Assembly (NCBI RefSeq): GCF_019320115.1
Contig: NC_089593.1
Coordinates: forward strand, 17,158,870-17,222,869
DNA: 64,000 nucleotides
Source: Miscanthus floridulus
Lineage: Eukaryota > Streptophyta > Magnoliopsida > Poales > Poaceae
Reading direction: 5' to 3'
Shown: positions 57,701 to 64,000 of the stretch, piece by piece
Layout: each line of letters starts with the position of its first letter
Numbering within the stretch: the first letter of the stretch is position 1
The notes under the pieces: generated by a model
The model's input: the letters and a program-made list of their open reading frames with translations, nothing else
The model's database searches: none
What the model was told of the DNA's origin: nothing
Made by a program: the position numbers and the translations under genes

Positions 57701-58631
57701 TTGGATAGCTATTGCCAAAATAATCGGTTCACTAGAAATTTCCTTGAGCTTACAAAAGTTTTCTTTTTACAGGTTGGGTTAACAAGCCCTGGTTTTATTG
57801 GAGCTGATGTTTGTCACCTTAACCTTCACAAGACATTTTGCATTCCACATGGTGGAGGTGGCCCCGGCATGGGTCCTATTGGGGTTAAGAAGCATTTGGC
57901 ACCGTTTTTACCATCTCACCCAGTGGTAGGTTCCCTTAATTCTTTATCTTCTTGTTTGTCAATCCGTAAAAATTCATATTCCAATCTGAGGCATATATTC
58001 AGATTTGAGGCATATTAGTACTGCCCATTATTCAGCGCTTAACTTGATTTGTGACACAAGTTTAGTATTATAGAAAGTGTCATGACCTTGCACTCTAATT
58101 TTACGAGCTTGTAAAGTTCCATGTTCATACAACACAAAACAGATTACTATAACCATGTTTAACTTCCAAGAACAGTTTCCTAAGATGTTCAAATTGAAGA
58201 TTAAGATAGATTCCCCAAGTGTTTCTCTATGCTACGACCAATCTTACATTATTCTTTCAAGACTAGAACCCTTGTTGTCCTATCGTATTCTGCAACCTAA
58301 GGACTTATTTTCATGTCCTGTCCTAAACTAGTGAAGCAAGAAAGTGTTTGCAGCATTTTCTTTCATGTTGAAAGCATTGCCAGGCGATACTACTGTAAGT
58401 ACTATTTAGTGGTGATGTGTTAACAAATCATACCGTTCTATAAATGCAGAGCAGTGAACCAGAAAAAATATTCATAATTTCTGCATGCTTCCATCATTTC
58501 ATCCAAAAGAAAATACAATCACATCATCTGATTAATCCGGTTATTATCAGATTCCCACTGGTGGCTTTCCTCTCCCTGAGAAAACCGACCCTCTTGGTAC
58601 CATTTCTGGTGCTCCATGGGGATCTGCCTTG

Positions 58632-58643
58632 ATTCTAGCCAAT
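58632..58643 (+). other. Frameshift 2 in GLDP exon 10
   Basis: ATTCTAGCCAATTTCC has one base more than needed to continue from [10 protein letters not shown] into the conserved [12 protein letters not shown] segment. The exon is 190 bases; 189 would keep phase. Confidence 0.82.
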
Positions 58644-59931
58644 TTCCTATGCATATATAGCCATGATGGGTTCACAGGGACTCACTGATGCTTCAAAGAT
58701 CGCGATCTTGAATGCAAACTACATGGCAAAACGTCTAGAGGTACTTTTTCATTCATGATAGCATACCTTAGTGACATTTGTTATATTCATCAAATTAGTT
58801 TATAAAATTTACTTGGTAATGATCTTTTTGCAGAAACACTACCCAGTTCTGTTCCGTGGAGTCAACGGAACAGTTGCCCATGAATTCATCATTGACTTAA
58901 GAGGATTTAAGGTACTTATATCTGAATCATATTAGCAATTGAACCATGCAGCGATGCATTGCAGTCTCTAACCGGCTCCTGGAACTTTGTCAGACGACTG
59001 CTGGTATAGAGCCAGAGGACGTGGCAAAGCGCCTGATGGACTACGGGTTTCACTCACCAACTATGTCATGGCCTGTTCCTGGCACACTTATGATTGAACC
59101 AACTGAAAGTGAGAGCAAGGTAAGCATATGTAGCTTTGGGCACTCTTTTGCTTCCCATTATATCAGTTAGTTAATTTCACATTAGCTTATGATATTCATA
59201 ACATTTTGTCTTGGCAGGCCGAGCTGGACAGGTTCTGTGATGCTCTTATCTCCATCAGGGAAGAGATTGCAGAGATAGAAAATGGCAAAGCAGATGTGCT
59301 CAACAATGTCCTGAAGGTAATATATCATTAGTGTCAAAAAATGGTATCAGTCAGGTAGCAATTGTTCACCATATCAAGCCATATCTCTACATAGTCAGCG
59401 CTTCCTAGGCCCTTCTGAATCATATTCCTTGCCTATTGGGTCTGAATAACTTTAAAGAAAGAAGTCATCACTAACTATAAAGAGTACGTGTCATTTAGCA
59501 TGCTACTATAAGGTTTGCACAATGAGATGGTTTTGCACACAGCCAGGACACCTCTTGCATGTTTACAGAGAGAGGATCACAGGTGTTTTGTGCTTTTGCT
59601 TTGATTGTGCAGGGCGCTCCTCACCCACCGCAACTCTTGATGGGTGACACATGGAGCAAGCCGTATTCCAGGGAGTACGCTGCGTTCCCCGCGGCATGGC
59701 TCCGGGGCGCCAAGTTCTGGCCAACAACAGGTACGAATAGCTCAACCGTCGTCTCCAGGGCGAGCCTTCTCGTCTCTTAACACTTCGAGCGAGGCTAATC
59801 TAATCTCTGCTTCCCCTGTTGCGTTCTTGCCAGGTCGGGTGGACAACGTCTACGGGGACCGCAACCTCATCTGCACGCTGCAACAGGCGTCCCAGGTGGC
59901 CGAGGAAGCCGCAGCTGCAGCAACTGCGTAA

Positions 59932-61104
59932 TCTCATCGTAAAACCACGATCGCAGTGTGCAAAACAGCCTCAAGAAACTGTAATGCCTGCTTCCTGTCG
60001 GAGGGAAGTATCGTCTTGCTCCCCGTCCTTTCTGCAATGTATATACTTGCCCATGGCAGCTCCTGATCCCCCATAAAGCTGCCACCTTGTAATTCTGCAC
60101 TTCATTGCTTCTCCATTCCCATGTACATTAAAAATAGCTTTTTATTGACTAGAATAGCTGCTCTTTTTCCGAACAGTCAAGTAGTTGACACGGAAGTATG
60201 TCTTGATATGTTCATATCAAAACTGGGCGAAATGGAGATTGCTGGAAATATGCCAAAGAGGCAATAAATTGGATTCGGTTTGGACTCAAGTTAGACTTCA
60301 TATTTGGCCTCAAACTAATTGAGGCCCAATTTATTGTGTATATAAAATGGTGGAAAAGGTCTATTTTACCTCTCATATTGGACTCAAACTGTTGCTTTTG
60401 CATCAACAAAGAAACCATCCATCACCTAATTTTTTATAGTCATGCATGTTGCAAGTTTATAAAGAAGTTCAAGTCTCATTGGTTTACAACCACCAAGAAT
60501 ATGTCGGGCTCTCGGAATCGATTCCAAATATGCATATAGATTTACACATACTGATACAAAAAACTTGAGATTTATTGATAACGAAAACACACTTACTCTT
60601 ACAATAATAAAGTTTTATGTATCATGGACCGTAGGCCATACATAGCATGCGCCGACCCTACTACAATGGGATAACTATAGTGCAATGGGTATTGTGGTAC
60701 TACTCCTTAGCATAGAGGTAACATTCCAGACGTACTTGAGCATGGTTGAAAACATTACTCCTAGAAGACCTACAATCTCATACGTTTCTTCAGATGTTTC
60801 TATCAACACAGCTCAAATCTTTCTGTCGTGCAGAGTGAGTTTACAAATTTAAGAAAAACATATGACACATACATACGGACTTGCATTGTGAAACTAATAT
60901 GCAAGACACCCAATACGAATAAGATAGTACAATAATGACTTCACTACCAAAATTGTTGATTGGATAATAAAAAGTCTGCATGATAGTAGTAACGTAATTG
61001 TAGCGACTCTTACAAACCGAAAATTCAAGCACTTTTCAATATTTAGATAGCATGCGTGTATATATGCCGGCATGCTGCTGGCCTCTATGCTCCAACCTTC
61101 TGCC
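59932..61104. other. GLDP 3' UTR and intergenic DNA
   Basis: The 3' UTR probably ends near 60065-60140 (CCCATAAAGC and TACATTAAAAATAGC are weak polyadenylation signals). Beyond it is AT-rich DNA with the possible LINE remnant listed next. Confidence 0.5.
60336..60485 (+). pseudogene. Possible non-LTR reverse-transcriptase zinc-finger remnant
   Basis: The short frame CCFCINKETIHHLIFYSHAC has the C-x-C...H-H...C pattern of the zf-RVT domain found in plant LINE-derived proteins. Only about 50 codons match, with no RT core nearby, so this is weak. Confidence 0.3.
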
Positions 61105-61499
61105 TCAACTCATCAAGAATCTCGCAATAAAGTCAATGCACTTCTTTTTCAGCCGGCGGCAGTTCTATGTTTCAGCACAGATCCAAGTGGCAGCAACTGT
61201 GTGCACTGATATATTATCCCACAGCTTTACAGCACACAAAATCTCGAGGCAATCCAATGCGAACCGGTCTGCTGCAGCTAGAAGTGCCAAAACATGCCAT
61301 CCTCCGGGGCCCAGGGAGTCCCCGATCTCGTCATCGGCAGGACAAGCATCAGTGTACATGAACCGAAGCATGACTTTGAACGTCGCCGGCGCAATGTCAT
61401 GCAAGATGATGGATGACATGTCCGCTTCCGCCATGGAGCCCAGGAGTTGCACCTTGAAGACCGGCGAGTGGGCGGCAAGCACAGCCCGGTGAGCAAGGT
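61105..61499 (-). pseudogene. BTB/POZ domain fragment (MATH-BTB/BPM type) fused to PHD exons
   Basis: From about 61499 the minus strand reads LAHRAVLAAHSPVFKVQLLG, MLRFMYTDACPADDEIGD and LLAAADRFALDCLEILCAVK, the conserved BTB core of grass MATH-BTB adaptors for CUL3 ubiquitin ligases. The N-terminal MATH domain and the first BTB strands are absent. A TAG at 61165-61167 interrupts the C-terminal helices, and the frame then continues CRRLKKKCIDFIARFL to TGA 61105. It is joined directly to a PHD-finger exon on the same strand, with the frame open across the joint. Confidence 0.78.
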
Positions 61500-63040
61500 A
61501 CTTGCAAATCACCTTGCAGGCGGAGCAGACAAAAATACGGTTCAATACTCACATCACATGCATATATCACAGGGAAGAACACTTTTCTAGGAGAATTTAG
61601 CCAGATCGAAGATGCCAAAGTTAATTTCTTCTGAGAATTTGCTATTGGAAAATGATAAATCCTTTGCTCGTGGTGATGAAGATAGTTGGCCAACTCTTGA
61701 GGATCCAGCATTGCTTCTGGCATATTCTGGAAAGAAACAGAAGTCAATAAAAAAACAAGAAACAACTGAACAAGCAAAGCACAGTGATAACCTCTCGTTT
61801 AGCAGATGTCACATTGTTTTCTGTCTCTTTCCTCACTGTTGCATTTCGTGAGATCGGTACAACAGAAGGTGCAGTTGCAGCCAGGATAGCTAGAGCTTCC
61901 TTGTGTCTCCTCTCTGAGTTTCGCGCTTCTTAGCTTCCCTCAGATCATGAAGAAACTGATTCACAATGATATGATCCCATTTTCTTTTTTTGTTGAAAGA
62001 ATCCAACTCATAAGAAATATTCCGGACAACCTTGAGTATCAAATCTTCCGCAAGATATAAGACGGACTGAAATTTCGATTCAGAAAGCTGAAGAAATATA
62101 AACACATCTAACCAGTTCATTTTAGCACTGTGAAGACTAATTATTAAAATAGTACTGCAGCAGCAAGGGAATTAATAAAGCAGGCAACAACCAAAACCAT
62201 CTTGTATGGCTGCATAAGGAATAATAATGTACATGACAAATGAAAACTTACCATGTCCCTGCTTCATAGAAATAATACTGTCGAGTAGCCTGGATTGTAA
62301 ATAAACTATCCCCTTCTATTTCATCATCAGGTGAATGCTTGAGAGTATATGATGATTTTGCTTTACAGACTTGATCCAGGGCAGCTTTGTCTGCTAATTC
62401 CCAAGTTTTGCTGACGAACCACCAAGGTCCTCATCATGAAGAGAGCAAGATAACTCTCCTACTCAAATTGGGAGAAAATAAAGTTGATTTTTAGATGCGA
62501 AAAAAAGAAACAGGCAATGGATTCTGTTTAATTGACATGAAGGAGGCAGCAGGAATTTACCATGATAACCATTTTTCTGTATTAGTTTGCTCCAAGTTAT
62601 TACTCCACAAACCTTGCAACAATTTCTCAATGACAGGATAAATATAGCAGCAGTAACCATCCATGCTACATGGGGAAAAAAGCAGGATTAAGTTATTTAT
62701 CCATTCAAATGAAACACTGCCTGTAATAATGTGTGAGAAGGTCCCAGTGTATCAAAGTAACTAAAGCCTGTGTACACACATGCCTGTAATGGAGAGTGGA
62801 AGAGGGGAAAGGAAGGGGGGAGGGGGAGAGAGGAGCGAGAGAGACATCAGGATTGGGGGTAGGCATACTTGAGAAAATGCCGGACAGAAATCTGATTTAG
62901 ATCAGGATCAGGACATCTATGAAAGTCATTTTGAACTAAATCACCCTTATTAGCATTATCATTTCCTGGAAAATGATGATCAATTGATGAAATGGCTTCC
63001 TCCTGTCCTGATTGAATTGTAGCAGTGGTAAGTTCTTACT
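61500..63040 (-). pseudogene. PHD-finger protein gene fragment with introns (BRPF/JADE-like plant family)
   Basis: Coding blocks on the minus strand: about 63035-62869, 62665-62561, about 62455-62252, 62087-61792 and 61726-61500, mostly with GT-AG borders. Recognisable pieces are SIDHHFPGNDNANKGDLVQ, EKLLQGLWSNNLEQ, ADKAALDQVCKAKSSYTLK, KWDHIIVNQFLHDLREAKKR, ERRHKEALAILAATA and, in the last block, a PHD start CDICM...NRIFVCSACKV. The order (basic ERRHKEA...LAA segment, then PHD) recalls plant PHD proteins related to Arabidopsis At1g77800, from memory. Frames break near 62415 and 61905, stops occur near 61589 and 61551, and there is another frame break just before NRIF. The second half of the PHD finger (His-x2-Cys part) is missing, replaced by the BTB fragment. 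Confidence 0.55.
62790..62850 (+). repeat. Purine-rich (GA/G) tract
   Basis: GGAAGAGGGGAAAGG... through GAGAGAGGAGCGAGAGAGA forms a nearly pure purine strand of about 60 bases inside an intron of the PHD fragment. Confidence 0.7.
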
Positions 63041-63313
63041 TTCACTCCTAAGCAATGCCCCTGTTCATAAATACCTGAGGAATCAACAAGTCTATAAAAT
63101 TAATGAAACTGAGGCTTCATTGCTCTGGAGTAGTTTAATCTTCAAAAAGGGATAATCAGATGCTCGACTCCCAAGTTTTTTTAAAAAGAAAAAAGAAACA
63201 GAAAAGGCAGGCTGCCATGCCCAACACTACCAAGAAACTTCTAAAGCAAGTATATCAAAACGGTACATCACAGTTAGCACTGGCACACTAATAAACAATA
63301 GCACCATATCTAA
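63041..63313. other. Region upstream of the PHD fragment, no clear exon
   Basis: There may be another exon of the minus-strand PHD fragment ending near 63075 (an AG acceptor at GATTCCTCAG), but its frame does not join the next block. Nothing else is supported. Confidence 0.35.
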
Positions 63314-63597
63314 GGTCATGTTGGTTTGTGCTGATGCTTTTCAAAAACTGGCTTTTAAATGATGTCACTGCTTCTAGAAAACCTGTTTCTTGAAATGTAT
63401 AATATATGTAATACCCCTCAGATTATAATCCCTTAGAACTTAGAAGTCAACATAAGTTCCTACAGACCCACCTTCTAGCTTCTAAATTTCTAATAAAAAC
63501 AAAGTGTTGCTTCCCAAAAGCCGATTTCAAAAGCTAGCTGTTTGCTTCAGCTTTCTGCTTAGGCAAAAGGCAGAAACTGGCTGAAATAAACAGAGCC
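63314..63597. mobile_element. PIF/Harbinger-like MITE, 284 bp
   Basis: The ends GGTCATGTTGGTTTG and (inverted) GGCTCTGTTTATTTCAG are bordered by TAA on both sides (63311-63313, 63598-63600). AAGC and GCTT motifs near the ends (CAAAAGC, GCTTTT) are internally inverted. Confidence 0.65.
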
Positions 63598-63797
63598 TAA
63601 GTATCACACATTAGCTATCATTTTATACAGGCTGTACACAGTAATGAAAATTGGCAAATGATAGCTTATTCAGTCGTGACCTGTTGAAAAAAAAAGAGAA
63701 TAGAACTGCTATAAATATTGAGCATTGTAGCTACAAGAGAGAGAAATGTCACCCAGAATAAATGGTAAAGCCTAACTTCATGTCAGGAAGCATACTA

Positions 63798-64000
63798 TGG
63801 GTCTGTTTGGTTCAGCTGTGTGCCATAAATATTAATGAGGAGTATTTAAACTTAAAGTATTCGACAGTATCTAAAATCATTTCATGACATGGAATACTAC
63901 TCTTTGTTTTAGCTTCATCTGCAAGACACGTGCACAATTACTAGCAAACAAGAACTTAGGCACAATCTATCAGGACACAGCTACAGAGCGAAACAATTCT
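63798..64000. mobile_element. Possible start of another MITE running off the window
   Basis: GGGTCTGTTTGGTTCAGCTG resembles the ends of Tourist-like MITEs in grasses. The other end is not in the window. Confidence 0.3.

Larger units (their letters stand above)
53764..59931 (+). pseudogene. GLDP: Glycine decarboxylase P-protein, 15 exons, two 1-bp frameshifts
   Basis: The P-protein is the PLP-dependent decarboxylating subunit of the mitochondrial glycine cleavage complex used in photorespiration. Exons: 53764-54976, 55108-55353, 55466-55543, 55823-55923, 56015-56210, 56301-56426, 56512-56697, 57206-57319, 57773-57925, 58551-58740, 58834-58911, 58994-59119, 59218-59316, 59613-59730 and 59834-59931, all GT-AG. 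Corrected length would be about 1039 residues, normal for plants. An Arg/Ala-rich presequence covers the first 60 residues or so. The PLP lysine is in [18 protein letters not shown], about residue 773. One extra base in the CCC at 54730-54732 stops translation after 325 residues, and one extra base near 58637 breaks exon 10. Everything else is in frame, so this is either a very young pseudogene or a sequence with two errors. Confidence 0.93.

Noticed and set aside
61397..61777. Minus-strand 126-codon frame across the PHD/BTB region
   Set aside because: It runs in another frame than the recognisable PHD and BTB peptides and has no motif; it is a shadow.
61612..61851. Plus-strand frame with coding-like composition
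   Set aside because: It looked plausible at first, but the minus strand of the same stretch gives a better exon with a TTTCCAG acceptor and continuity to the PHD finger.
1..64000. CRISPR arrays, tRNA or rRNA genes, bacterial operons
   Set aside because: No spaced identical repeats, cloverleaf sequences or rRNA-like segments were seen; the only tRNA-like match is the retrotransposon primer-binding site.

Overview
The window is plant nuclear DNA, almost certainly from a grass and probably a panicoid (sorghum, sugarcane, Miscanthus or maize group). The evidence is GT-AG introns, a mitochondrial glycine decarboxylase P-protein gene with a GC-rich first exon, long-LTR chromovirus, Tat and SIRE-type retrotransposons, a large CACTA transposon with grass-type subterminal repeats, and Tourist-like and hAT MITEs. 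No rRNA, tRNA, CRISPR or bacterial-type operon was seen. The species cannot be fixed from sequence alone.

Layout. 1-16.4 kb: a host gene of unknown function (exons from about 1411, last exon ending at 15427) is split by a 12.2-kb CACTA element (2911-15141, target-site duplication TAA). The CACTA carries three genes on its minus strand: a complete TNP2 transposase, a small GRF zinc-finger protein, and a multi-exon protein whose C-terminal part is a Ulp1/C48-like protease domain cut off by a stop codon. It also holds long, nearly perfect hairpins. 16.5-48 kb: a nested block of four LTR retrotransposons. They are a Tekay-like chromovirus (16466-26236) with an extra ORF upstream of gag and a truncated 3' LTR; a Tat-lineage Gypsy (26237-29841 and 38787-44776) with an antisense ORF; a SIRE-type Copia (29842-38781, minus strand) inserted into the Tat integrase region; and a 5'-truncated Copia (44777 to about 47990). 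48-53 kb: AT-rich intergenic DNA with several MITEs whose duplications can be read directly. 53.7-59.9 kb: a 15-exon glycine decarboxylase P-protein gene whose exon structure is fully canonical apart from two 1-bp frameshifts. 61.1-63.0 kb, minus strand: a decayed piece of a PHD-finger protein gene, introns retained, joined in mid-finger to a BTB/POZ fragment. More MITEs follow to the end.

Main signals. (1) The two Gypsy elements keep long single reading frames while carrying 38 in-frame stops, of which 32 are TAG, 6 TGA and none TAA. This is the pattern expected from deamination of CHG- and CG-methylated cytosines with CHH sites spared. (2) The PHD/BTB chimera looks like captured or rearranged gene fragments. 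(3) The CACTA couples transposase genes to a protease domain and to foldback arrays. (4) The only recognisable metabolic gene, GLDP, is broken in two places or misassembled.
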